A stretch of DNA of 64,000 bases from Rhizoclosmatium globosum (GCA_002104985.1 MCGO01000007.1:558001-622000); one strand, 5' to 3'; counted from the first letter of the stretch, positions 1 through 10,476 are shown. Numbers and translations: made by a program. Notes: generated by a model not told the origin, from the letters alone.

Positions 1-1
1 T

Positions 2-2025
2 ACATCTGATAAAAAGAAAGATGAAGAAGTTAAGGCCCTGACACCATTTGAACAAAAGTCTCAGGAAGTAGCTGCAATTACTGGTGCATCTACTGCATTG
101 ATGATTCTTGGAAAAGTAACTGGTGGTGCTTTTATGGCGGGAATGACAACATTCACTCTTGCTGGATTGATTGGATACCGCGTTGTTTGGGGCGTGACAC
201 CTGCACTACACTCCCCTCTTATGTCGGTCACAAACGCAATTTCTGGTATAGTTGGAGTTGGAGGAATGTTCTATATGGGTGGTGGTCTTGTTCCATACAC
301 GTTCTCTCAGCTTTTGGCTGCATTGTCGGTTTTATTGGCAAACATCAATGTGTTTGGAGGCTTCGTGATTTCTCAACGTATGCTTGACATGTTCAAGAGA
401 GAAGGAGATCCTCCAGAATACTCTTACTTGTACTTGGCGCCTGCTGCCGTGTTTGGATTTGGCTTCTTGTCAAACTTGGGTGCTGCTGACGTAAGTGGAT
501 TGGTTCAGGCTGGTTATCTTGCTTCGACGCTACTCTGCATGGCTTCATTGACAGGTCTTGCGTCTCAAGCCACAGCTAGAGCCGGCAATGCGATGGGAAT
601 TCTTGGTGTTGGGTCTGGTATTGCTGCTGCTCTACTTTCAGTTGGATTTTCACCTTGGGTTCTTGCTCAGTTTACCATCCTTACTGGTGTAGGAGCTGCT
701 GTTGGTATTTACTTTGGTCGGAAAGTGACTCCCGTTCAACTTCCTGAAACTGTTGCATTGTTGCACTCTGTTGTAGGTTTAGCTGCTGTCTTCACTTCCA
801 TTGCTGCATTTGTTGCCCATCCTGTGGGTGCAGCCTTACCTAAAGTTATTGCTTATCTTGGAACTTTTATTGGTGGAATTACTTTTACCGGATCCCTTGT
901 TGCATATGGAAAGCTGGCAGGAACAATGAGTAGCAAACCACTCGCTCTCCCAAACAAAAACTTGATTAATATGGACTTGTGACTGCGAATGCGGCCTTAA
1001 TGGTTCCATTTTTGACAACTACTTCTTGGGTTGCTATTCCCATTCTCTGCTTGCTTGGAAACGTAGCACTCTCATTTGTCAAAGGATATCATCTGACAGC
1101 TTCAATTGGTGGAGCTGATATGCCTGTTGTTATCACTGTCTTGAATTCTTACTCTGGTTGGGCACTTTGTGCTGAAGGCTTCCTGCTCGGAAATGATTTG
1201 CTTTCTGCTGTTGGATCATTAATTGGTGTATCTGGTGCAATCCTCAGTTACATTATGTGCAAAGCAATGAATCGATCTATTTGGTCTGTAATTTTTGGTG
1301 GTTCCTGGAATACAGCCGCTCCTGTTCTTGGAGAAGCTACTACAGCAAAGACAGGACCTGTCATTGAAACATCTGTTGAGAATATTGTAGAAGATTTGGC
1401 TAATGCTGAGACTGTGATTATTGTACCAGGATATGGACTTGCTGTGGCTAAAGCACAATATGCAATTGCAGATACAGTCAAGATGCTCCACGCAAATGGA
1501 GTAAAAGTCAGATTTGGAATCCACCCAGTTGCAGGAAGAATGCCTGGTCAACTTAATGTGCTGCTTGCTGAAGCTGGTGTTCCGTATGATGTTGTTCTTG
1601 AGATGGAAGAAATCAATGAGGACTTTGGTGAAACTGACATTACTCTTGTGATTGGAGCAAATGACACAGTAAACCCATTGGCTTTGGAACCTGGAAGTAT
1701 TATTGCTGGGATGCCTGTTTTGCATGTTTGGAAGAGTAAACAGGTGTTTGTCATGAAACGCTCCATGGCAAGTGGATACGCAGATGTTCCAAACCCCCTG
1801 TTCTTCAACACTAATACATCTATGTTGTTTGGTGATGCTTTGAAGAGTTGTACTGGCATTCGTGATGCTCTTGCTGTGAGACTTGGAAAAAGTGAAGACT
1901 ATACAATGTTCAATAAACTGAGATGTCTTTCCTACACAAAAAGACCTTTTTTCTTCCTCTTTTATGTTATGAGAGTCATATTCACTTCTGTGACCTCCAC
2001 ACTGAAAAGTACAGGTGGAAACTAA
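2..2025 (+). CDS. NNT: NAD(P) transhydrogenase, 3' part, with one frameshift
   Basis: Proton-translocating nicotinamide nucleotide transhydrogenase of the inner mitochondrial membrane; it moves hydride between NADH and NADP+ using the proton gradient. The frame is open from base 2, so the 5' end (NAD-binding dI) lies outside the window. The first part (to 982) is the membrane domain dII with motifs such as [25 protein letters not shown] and RMLDMFKR. The second part (from 979) carries the rest of dII ([20 protein letters not shown]) and the NADP(H)-binding dIII ([51 protein letters not shown]). The two parts are in different frames: a stop at 980-982 is bypassed if one base is missing near 979, giving a continuous match to the animal family. 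dIII normally ends soon after the GDA..K.C motif, but here the frame runs about 50 residues further to a stop at 2023-2025. The family call is secure; whether the frameshift is biological is not. Confidence 0.9.
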
Positions 2026-2785
2026 ATTTATCACTACACAGAACTGCTGTTCCCGTGATCTCCTGTTGACATAATTCTCTATACTGTTTGTGTTGGCCAT
2101 TGTTCCGCGTGTTTTGAATTTCTATTTAAGTTGCGGTGAAGTTGAAAATAGTTGCATGAATAAAAGGAAGGAGGGGGGGAAGTGTGTCCAATTCAAAGCA
2201 GCGAAGCAAAAGCACCATCCCAACGGCAGCGCCAATCAACTGCGACGAACGCCGTCGTCTCGCTCGTATCGCGGCGTGACTTACCTGTACAGCAAATTCA
2301 AGTGCGATTCGCGGTCATCATACGAATACTCTTGCTTATCGTAAGATACGAATAAACACCCCGTTGCGTCTGGCATTCTAAACATTAGGCCACTGTGGAC
2401 AAAGTAAATGAATTCCATGTTGTAGCAAAGAAAACGAAGCGGGGAAAGTAATAATAAATTGAATAAATCATCTTTATTGTCAACGTTTAACTCAATTACA
2501 ACTTTTGGTTCTTCTAAATTCTGGCAATCAGTGTGCTAAGTACCACTTAGAAAGACGTACTTGTTTCCAAGGAGTCTAATTCCTCGCAAAATCCAAGCAA
2601 CACCCACTTTGGAATTAAACCGTGAATTGTTTAAACGCTGCGTTGACGGATTTTGGGTTGGAAAGTAGGTCGATCGATCAAACAACAGATTCGGGACTTT
2701 CTTAAGAGATTCGTCTCCTGCTGTAAGTCATTGATACTGCAAGATAACAATAAACTATTTTCTTTAATTCTACATGTCGCTAGAA
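2026..2785. other. Intergenic stretch, no gene seen
   Basis: 760 bases between the convergent ends of NNT and the BIM1-like gene. AATAAA-like signals occur near 2158 and 2450-2465. Short open frames here have no recognisable protein features. Confidence 0.5.
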
Positions 2786-3593
2786 TTAAAAGAGGAAGCT
2801 TGCGATGAGGAGAGTAACTGATGAGACAATAACGAGGGGGTTGGCAGCCGATGTAATTTTCACGGTCGAGGTAGAAGTAGTCTTGTTGGATGCAGAGCCT
2901 TGGGTTGCAAGAACTGTAACAACAGATGTGGTTGGAGCAACTGAAACGGAGAGAGTTGGATTAGATTGAGCAATTAAAAATGAGGTGATGGAATCAACCA
3001 AAATGAGGTTTTGAGAGGTTTCAGTAGCAAGATTATTACCTCCTGCTGCAGTTGTCTCTTGAACAACAGATGCAAGTGTTGCAGTAGCTGAGCTGCTGGA
3101 TGGCTGGTCAACAGACAATGCAGAATCATAAACCACGTCAGCGCACTGGTAAATATCAAACTTGGGTTGATGGCAAACAACTTGGATAGTAAACTTGGCG
3201 CTAGTCGTCAACATGTCCTTTGGGACGGAGGCGAGATCGAGCTTCACCGTGTATGTTTCACCAATTGTAGCGTTCGGAAGGGATCCAATCTTGTATGGGA
3301 AGGTCTGGAATGATGGTTAAGGCCTTATAATGACATCAGTGTTTTTCACGGACCTGAGGGTTGTCTCCAAAGCCCACATCACATCGTTGCTACCATCCCA
3401 GTAAAAGGAGAGAACAATCTCGTTCTTTAGAGATGAGAAAGGAACTCGAGTAGTTGGAGCCAAGCTGGACCTGCGCATGGAAAGATCTTCTGCTCTGGCA
3501 TCGAGCCAACGTTTCTTGGAATGGGGCCATCATCTCCAAGTGTGCGAGTGCATTAGTTGCAACGAGGGCAATGAGAGCAAGGACTTGGAACAT
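2786..3593 (-). pseudogene. BIM1/X325-like copper-binding GPI protein, frame broken in three places
   Basis: Looks like a copper acquisition factor BIM1-like (LPMO-related X325) protein. The start at 3591-3593 opens a signal peptide ending ..TNALA, followed by a mature N-terminal His (HLEMMAP), as the family requires for its copper site. Family pieces then follow in shifting frames: IPRN..EQKIFPC, SFYWDGSND, VGFGDNPQ, FPYKIGSLPNATIGETYTV and QVVCHQPKFDIYQCADVVY, then a Ser/Thr-rich linker and a hydrophobic tail typical of a GPI anchor. A 49-nt intron at 3305-3353 fits. Three lesions break the frame: a short C run (3523-3526), a missing base near 3465, and a tandem duplication of ACATC at 3376-3385. 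Correcting all three gives 251 codons. Either a young pseudogene or an error-rich stretch. It is head-to-head with the peroxidase. Confidence 0.75.
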
Positions 3594-3822
3594 GGCAGTG
3601 TTTGTGAGGAGTTTTTAATGTCGGATGCCAAATGGGCAAAAATGCCTCATTGCGATTTGGTTGGTCTCAGCCTCCGATAAAACGGAGATGAACAAATGAA
3701 AACATCATCAGCATTCGAACTTTCGACAAAGAGGTGAGTCATTTTCGCAAAATCCCCTCATCTCCATTATTTCATCTCCATTTTCCCTTTTGCCTCTCTC
3801 CATATCTTTGTATCTAAACACC
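3594..3822. promoter_or_regulatory. Shared upstream region of the BIM1-like and peroxidase genes
   Basis: 229 bases separate the two divergent start codons, so both genes must be controlled from here. No specific factor-binding motif was identified; co-regulation is inference. Confidence 0.35.
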
Positions 3823-4903
3823 ATGAGTTTGGCACTACTTTCCGTCCTTTCGTTGCTTGTATCGAGCGTCGTGTCCCATGGTAACACTACTTCCTTTCCT
3901 GCAACTGTTTCTGGTTTGGCGCAAACATTCGAAGGACACTTGGCCGTTCCATTTGGATGCGGAATCAACTTGGATGATATGGTTTGTTTAAGGCGTCTGC
4001 ACATTCGCAAATCTAACTCTACCTAGCCCGAAGACTCTCCTTCTCAAACCTTGCCGCCCTCTGGCTCCGAGCTGCCTTCCACGATGTTGGAAAGTACAAT
4101 CCTTCAACAAGTGCGCCTGTTGCTGGTCTCCTTCCTACGTTCCTGAATGAGAAGGAAAACGATGGCATCGGGCTTTCTATTGCCACACACTTTGCGTCAA
4201 AGTACAAATTCAACTACAGCAGTGCCGATTTCATTGCCATTGCCGGACAAGTCACAGTCACGCACTGTGGTGGACCTTCTTTCAACTTCTCAGTTGGCCG
4301 AGTGGACGCTCCGTCTGGAACAAAGTTCTCAAGTCTACCAAACCTACTTCCAGATGACGAATTGGATTCGTATCAAGTCATCAAGCAAAAACTGTACCGT
4401 CTTGGCTTAAATAATGAAGATATCGTGGCTCTCGTTTCAGGAAGTCACACTATGGGTGGTGTCCATGCTGCTATTTCTCCAAAGGCAACCAACAAGACTT
4501 TCGAAGCTTTTGATACAACCCCGGAATATTTGACAATGACATTTTCAAGCAGTCACTCAAAGGAAACTGCCGCTTGAAGGTTGACTGCAATATTGCCAAA
4601 GATCCAGAGCTTCGACCAATTGTAGAGCTTTTTGCGCAAGATCAGGCTGCATTTTTCAAGCAGTATGCTTTATCATACCCCAAGTTAACTAGCGTTGGCC
4701 AGAATAATAATGGATGGGCAAGCTTTCACTTGGATTTGACTGTTCATGAAAATCTTGTGAAGGAAGGTGGTGTGAACCCACCCGAATTCAACGTATCTCC
4801 TCTTGCAACACCAAGCAGTGTCACGACCAGCTCTAAATCAGCTGCTGTTGGCATCTTTGGAACACTAGCTGCTTCTATTTGGGTTCTCGCCTTTTCACTT
4901 TGA
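3823..4903 (+). CDS. Secreted, membrane-tethered heme peroxidase (class II-like), one frameshift
   Basis: A secreted heme peroxidase of the fungal class II/plant peroxidase superfamily. The ATG at 3823 starts a signal peptide (MSLALLSVLSLLVSSVVSHG). A 41-nt intron (3986-4026) keeps frame into the distal heme motif LWLRAAFHDVGKY, which has the catalytic Arg and His. Later come a THCGGPSFNFSVGRVD block and the proximal His motif LVSGSHTMGGVH. After that, one base is missing in a C run (4519-4522); restoring the frame continues into an IFDNDIFKQSLKG-type block. The protein ends in a Ser/Thr-rich stretch and a hydrophobic tail that suggests a GPI anchor. With one base added the model is 346 residues. 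All heme-site residues I can see are present, so a working enzyme is likely if the frameshift is an assembly error. It probably oxidises extracellular substrates; the substrate is unknown. Confidence 0.8.
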
Positions 4904-4969
4904 AAATAAAATCATTTTTCATTCTAATACTATTTATCTCATCCATGAAGGGGAAAAAAGGAAAGAATA

Positions 4970-5165
4970 TCAAAGAACTAAAGCTCCAACAAAGAAAGAC
5001 AACACAGCGAGCCCGGTAGTGGACGCGGCACTGTACAACTTGTTTTAGGAGTGACAGGGCAACCGAGGAAGCGGGGACAGCAGTGGCGATAACCAATGGA
5101 CTAGTTGCAGTTGCAGCTGCTGTCGTCTTGGGGTAATATTGTAAATGATAGCACACTAGTAGATA
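4970..5165 (-). pseudogene. Relic of a GPI-anchored protein C-terminus
   Basis: On the minus strand this reads a Thr/Ala-rich linker (TTAAATATSPLVIATAVPA) and, after a frame change, a hydrophobic GPI-type tail (TTGLAVLSFFVGALVL) ending at a stop at 4970-4972. No matching upstream exons are visible. It lies tail-to-tail with the peroxidase, in the place where the second copy at 8.9 kb carries a BIM1-like fragment, so it is probably the last remnant of a BIM1-like neighbour. Confidence 0.55.
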
Positions 5166-5831
5166 TCGCAAAAATCCCTCATCCAGCATCCTGAAAAAGC
5201 TCACAAACATATTTTTCCGTTTTCCTTCGGAATTTATCGGGGCCAATGAAATGACGAACAGGTGCAACTCTGATTATCAGTTTATCTCTGGGCTTATGAA
5301 AATGACAGTGAAAATGATGTGTTCCATTTTAGAATGAAATTAACATTGGCAAACTCGGAAGCATCAAACAAATAACAAAGCTTCAAAATACTTCCATCCG
5401 TTTTTATTCACGATGAGCCAAACTGCAAAAGGCTGCCCGAAACATTCATTTCATATCTCAATGATAATGAACTGATGCCAAAGGATTGTCTCTCTCTTTC
5501 TCTCTTAATTTATCAAATTTGTTAAAGTTGACAAACTGGTATATCTGCTTGGCAAGAAAGTTGGGTTTCTTGCAACGACGAGTTGGGTTCCAGCACTGAG
5601 CCTCTGTGAAAAACAGCCAATGTAACAGGCCAAATGAATCTGAGGGTCCTCTCGACTGTTCTCTTGCTGATTTATGTGATATCAGCACCACACAAATGAA
5701 GAAAAAGTGCTTGGGTGTCGCGTGCCCATGTTTGATGGAGATGATCTCCTGATGAAAGGGCATGTTCTTGGCGCGTGTAAGTTTAAAAACGAGCTTAAAC
5801 GAGTACCTCCACCTTTTTCTACCACAAAAAA
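5166..5831. other. Intergenic stretch upstream of the nuclease
   Basis: No gene recognised. It includes the nuclease promoter, with a poly-A stretch directly before the ATG. Open frames here are short and without features. Confidence 0.4.
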
Positions 5832-7405
5832 ATGCTTGTTCAAACTGTGATTTCGTTGGTTTCGTTTGCTGCCACTGTGCATGCTTGGGGAGACACGTTG
5901 GCCCATCCTGTCACAGGAACTCTTGCTCAAAAGGTATCGAACGCAATTTTGTTGAAAGCCGCTTGCTGATGCTTTACAGTACTTGAGTGCCAATGGACAG
6001 AAGCTTGTGGCTTCTCTTGTCGACTCGACTTTCTCCCAATCTCTTGCTGGACAGAGTAAGTGTTCTTCTATTGATAAGCTGTGTGGAATAACAGTGACTG
6101 TTTAGCCGCAAACTGGGCGGACACATGGCGAACAGCGCACAGGGAGACTGCACCTTGGCACTTTGTTGACATGATGAAGGCTCCTCCTGCTTCGTGTGGA
6201 TACGTGTCCACCGATTGCGTGGGTCGCAACTGCATTATTGCAGCCATCACTGATCAGACTAATGTTCTCTTGAACAATCAATGTGCTCCATCAACTGCTT
6301 CAACTCAAGCCATCCAATTGTGAGTCAACACAAAATATGTCTGCCTTTGGTTTTCAATATTCTGATAATGCATTTCAGTTTGGCTCACTTCTTGGGTGAC
6401 ATCTCCCAGCCATTGCACAACTGCAACCGTGATGTTGGTGGAAACTCCGACAAGATTGTTTTCAACGGAGCCCAAACAAACTTCCACTCCATTCACGACT
6501 CTGAAATCCCTCAAGCTTATGCTGTCGAGAAGGGATTCTCTACCACGGACGCTGTGTCTGTTGCCAACTACTTGGATGGCATTTACGGAAAGAACAAGAA
6601 TGCGTACACTACGTCCACCTTCATTGACCTTAAAACGGTTGATGCGCGAATAACTTGATCGCCGCCATTGTAAGTACTTTTGACTCCTTCCACACGTAGC
6701 TCTAACAGACAGTAGGCCATGGCCAATGATGCAAACTCGCTTGACTGTAACAAGAATGCATTCTGGAGCCTTTACGATAAAGACCCAAGTGCTGACTTTG
6801 GTGGTGCTTATTACACTGCTGTAATTATTATTCATTGTTGTAAATCTTTAATGTATACTTATGTTGTTTTAACAGACCAAGGACCTCTTGATGGAACAAG
6901 TTGCGAAAGCTGGATACAGAGTGCGTGGCTAAATTGTTATATTATTATTGACTGACGATTGCTTTAGATGGCTGCTTGGATGAATGCCATTGCCGACCAG
7001 TGTTACGGTGTGGGTCCAGTCCCAACGACTAAAGCTCAAGTTAAAACTACTGCAACAACAGTGGTGAAGACCAAAACCATGGCAATCGTCACCACTACTA
7101 CTACAACCACTACTACCGCCACAAGCGTCCCAACTTCAACTCTTGTCAACGTTCCTTTCGGAACCTGTCTTCACAGTCCATGCACAGCTGGTGTTGGATC
7201 TACTTCTAAACTCACTCCACATGATTCCAGATATCCAACATGTGATCCCCTTGACTGTCTCTCAAAGATTGCTGCCGTTGTTCCACACTGTACCACTGTT
7301 GGATGGAGCAACAAGGTTTCAGTCACTGGTGGACCATATGGATGTGTTGATGCAGTTTACTTTGTGTGTGGAAACACATCATGTGGTATTCCAACCTCAG
7401 CTTGA
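5832..7405 (+). CDS. Secreted S1/P1-type zinc nuclease with Thr linker and Cys-rich tail
   Basis: S1/P1 nuclease family: zinc-dependent secreted enzymes that cut single-stranded DNA/RNA and remove 3' phosphates. The start at 5832 gives a signal peptide ending ..VHA before WGD; family members begin with this Trp, a zinc ligand. Zinc-site blocks follow: HFLGDISQPLHN and NFHSIHDSEI. Seven exons fit, with introns 5934-5979, 6056-6105, 6320-6378, 6670-6715, 6821-6875 and 6921-6967. One base is missing near 6647-6653 in exon 4; with it the protein is 423 residues. After the nuclease domain comes a Thr-rich linker (about 7030-7150) and a C-terminal module with about ten Cys, not part of the usual family. 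It may be a binding domain, like the linker-plus-module plan of fungal secreted hydrolases. Likely role: scavenging nucleic acids. Confidence 0.85.
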
Positions 7406-8340
7406 AAAGAATAGAATATAGATGTTCTACTGGTTCTAACGATTTATTCTCTCTGGTATATAAGTTCAACAAATCAAATAAAGAACTATAAGCCAGATAG
7501 CAGATCCGATTGTTGAGAATCCTCGCTCTTTGGCAAGAGACTATTCACGCCTTGATTGACAGGTTGCTCGACTCCCTGTGGGTAACTGAAGGCATATCAC
7601 AAAGTCGTAATACCCCAAGGGGTATTTCGCAGCTGCACAAGAGGGTGTGACGTGGCAATAGGGTTGAGTCATAGATTGGGCCAACACCGCAGGAATCTTG
7701 ACAAAGGCAGCCGATATTAGAAAGTAGGCTGTGTTGTTCAATGGTCCGTTGTTTAATACCGTTTGAGAAGCGGTGTAAAGAACTGTTGTCATCTTTCTTT
7801 GAGGTGACTGCCCAATGACAATTCTTGCTCTCGGGCCGAGAAGGGTTCAGTTCTTGACTCGCGCTTAAGTAATATTACTAACATACGGCTTTCATTTATG
7901 CTAAATACCGCTCCTAGTTCCAGCGCTCCTATTCGATCTGTCGCGCCTGCTTTTAGGTGATCCATGTTGACAGAAATTACTTGCGCAATCTGTTTCTTGT
8001 ATTTATAGAAAGAAACGCAACTAAAACGCGACGGCGCTCAAAATCAAGTTATGAAGCGGTCTTTGGATTCGATTACTTCATTAATTGTTGATTTCGGGCC
8101 GGACCTCTTTCAGGATTGTCTGAGATCTGCAATATTTCATATGGTTTGGCGTTGAGTTCTTCTCGTGCAGTTAGGCTTTGCCTATCTAATTCCAATAACC
8201 TGTTTTTACCGAGTCATACTTTATCTTCTAATTGTGCCTCAAACTTTATTCTTTTCTTATTTATTTACTCAACTATTAGGCTCCAATAATCATCCAAAGT
8301 ATAATTGCAAACAAGCCTAAGGAACCATTGACATCCACAC
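7406..8340. other. Intergenic stretch with one unrecognised minus-strand frame
   Basis: AATAAA-like signals follow the nuclease near 7478. A minus-strand open frame at 7541-7792 (83 residues, four Cys) has no features I recognise and no splice support. Nothing else is seen. Confidence 0.35.
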
Positions 8341-8357
8341 CTTGATTCTTTGGCAGG

Positions 8358-8441
8358 TTCTTATTTATGTTCTGTTGCGCCTGATTGATGCCCTGCTGTG
8401 CCTGATTGATGCCCTGCTGTGCCTGGTTAATCCCTGCTTGT
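8358..8441. repeat. 21-bp tandem repeat encoding a Gln-rich heptad
   Basis: Units 8379-8399 and 8400-8420 are identical (GCCTGATTGATGCCCTGCTGT, split as needed), with diverged units at 8358-8378 and 8421-8441. On the minus strand they read a seven-residue repeat of type GINQAQQ. The surrounding minus-strand frame is interrupted by stops, so this may be the end of a decayed repeat-containing gene. Confidence 0.6.
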
Positions 8442-8739
8442 TGAGCCTGTCCTATGGCTTGCTAAGCTTGACCAGCAACCTATTGAGCTTGGTTTGTGGC
8501 TTAATTTATTCCCGACACAATCTGTTGCAAGAGCGGCCTGTCACCATTGTCAAAATAGGCACCAGTCCAAAACAATTTCCATTTGGCGGAACAGGAAGTT
8601 GGAACCCCACAACAAGCTTTTAGCGGGCTTTCGGGTCCAACTCCACATAATGTTGAACATACGCAGCCAGAGTTTGAGTTACTGTATGACATAGATGTTT
8701 AATGTTTGCTTTTTGATGAGATTTAAAGAGGCCAACATG

Positions 8740-8915
8740 GATTCAATACCCTTGTAACACCAAGTAGTGTCACAACTATCTCTAAATCTGCTGCTGTTGG
8801 TATCTTTGGAATGCTAGCTGCTTCTATTTGGGTTCTCGCCTTTTCACTTTGAAAATAAATCTTTTTCTTTCTTATACTATTTATCTCATCAATGAAGGGG
8901 GAAAAAGGGAAAGAT
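8740..8915 (+). pseudogene. Duplicate of the 3' end of the peroxidase gene
   Basis: Closely matches 4785-4960: the last coding part (Ser-rich linker and GPI-type tail), the TGA at 8850-8852 and the following 3' untranslated sequence. The rest of the peroxidase is absent. It shows that a second peroxidase gene once stood here or that a fragment was copied here. Confidence 0.85.
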
Positions 8916-9140
8916 CAGCTGTAACCTTGCTCAAGTCAAGAAGAACCGTGTAAGTCTGGCCCATTGTAGCATTGGCAAGATCCAATCATGTAAGGGAAGA
9001 CTTGTGGGTTGTCACCAGCTCTGAGGAGAATATTGTTGCTACTGTTCCAGTAGAAGGCCTACACAATAGAGTCATTTGCAATGGACAAGTAGTTGATACG
9101 GGTGGCAGGAACAGTAAGTGGACCTGTGCAAGGAAAGATT
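8916..9140 (-). pseudogene. Fragment of a BIM1/X325-like gene
   Basis: Read on the minus strand this gives IFPCTGP, then AFYWN.SNN, a GDNPQ.FPYMIG block and, after a frame change, GQTYTV-type residues, all of which match the BIM1-like gene at 2786-3593. It has at least one in-frame stop and several frame changes. Its upstream half is cut off exactly where the inverted-repeat element at 9145 begins. It lies tail-to-tail with the peroxidase relic. Confidence 0.75.
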
Positions 9141-9144
9141 GCTT

Positions 9145-9842
9145 AGTGAGTCGGCAATTCGAGCCCAAAGTCGGCAATCCCGACTATATTCACGCACACT
9201 CTCAGTAGAACTGCATAAACATTGAGGCAGCTAGGATTTGTGGCAACCAATCCTTCCAAGAGCCACTCCTTGAACCCAATTGTGCAGGCTTACAGTTGAA
9301 CATTTGTGAATTTTAATTGTATAAATATTAATATTTTAAGTTCATTGCTCGAAATTATTGGTGATTTAACGGCTGGTGTATGAAAGAAGATCACCTTGAA
9401 AAAACAAGATACCATCCTCAGCTTCCACAGATTTATTAATTAGTACTTTTTTATACCATCCAAATAAAGAGACTCAGAAGTTAAGCCAAATAGAATGTAA
9501 CAATGTCATATCCCAAATAATTACAGTTCCCACATAGCTTTACTAGAGCTCTCTACTAATCAAATAAACTAGTTAACACAACAGCAAGCAGGTTGATATC
9601 TGATGTGCGTGAATGAGATGAGTGGAGAAAGCTCGCGCAGTACCTTGTTGAAGATGAAGACCTAACTAATTAAAACGGATAGACTGGCCTAAGACTGCTT
9701 AAAGATAATATTATTGCGTAATTTCCAATCTTTTCACTTAATTTGAGGAACCAATCTCGACAGGTTCTGCAGTAAATGCAGCTAAAAGATTTTTGGGGGT
9801 GGGCCAGGATTGCCAACTTTGGGCTCAAATTGCCGACTCACT
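9145..9842. mobile_element. 698-bp element with 36-bp terminal inverted repeats
   Basis: Bases 9145-9180 and the reverse complement of 9807-9842 agree at 34 of 36 positions, outer ends reading AGTGAGTCGGCAATT. Between them no coding capacity is seen. Size and ends fit a non-autonomous DNA transposon (MITE-like). No clear target-site duplication was found, so the family is not assigned. It abuts and apparently interrupts the BIM1-like fragment. Confidence 0.65.
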
Positions 9843-10017
9843 CACTTGTTTTAACAATTTTCAACCAATAAATTGAGAGCAATAGCTGTAGTTGTCTTTG
9901 AGCAAGTCCAGTTCATCTGTTTTATCTCTCTCTTTGTCTACTATGTATTGAATATTATAGCAAATGTTCTGAAACTTGTCCCTTGATCTCTTTTTGAGGT
10001 TCCATTTTGAAGTGCTG

Positions 10018-10057
10018 ATTTCAGGTCAATTTCAGGTTAATTTCAGGTCGATTTCAA
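10018..10057 (+). repeat. Short 11-bp tandem repeat with a nearby inverted copy
   Basis: About 3.7 units of ATTTCAGGTCA with one to two changes per unit. A reverse-complement-like copy lies at about 10098-10120, so the two could pair as a hairpin. Function unknown. Confidence 0.5.
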
Positions 10058-10476
10058 GTTTGCAAGACCAATTTGAGATCGTACTTCGAAATCACTTGGA
10101 ATTGACCTGGAATCAACTCAAAAATGACGTGAAAAGCACGTGGAATCGAAGCCTCAATTGAAAATGGTTGGATGGGACAAGTTTTGGAACAATTGCTGTA
10201 AAAGCAATGGAGCTTTGGACAAACAGATGTTGTCGGATAAAATTGAAAAATTTCATTGTTAATTGTTGTTTATACTATATTTGCACACATTCTCAGCTAC
10301 GCAGCTAGGTTGTGGCTAGTCTCCAAGACATGGTAAGCTCTTTTTCCTATCTAAATGCATCTGAGATAGTTGCAAATTTTCATTTGTGGACTCTGTAGAT
10401 CACAGTGTGGAACAAGGCAGGTAGGGAAACCGCTCACATAGAAGCTTGGGACAAAGAGACCTTCTCTACAGGCAAC

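Noticed and set aside
1219..2100. A 293-codon minus-strand frame over NNT
   Set aside because: It is the antisense shadow of the conserved NADP-binding domain; the plus-strand reading matches a known family throughout.
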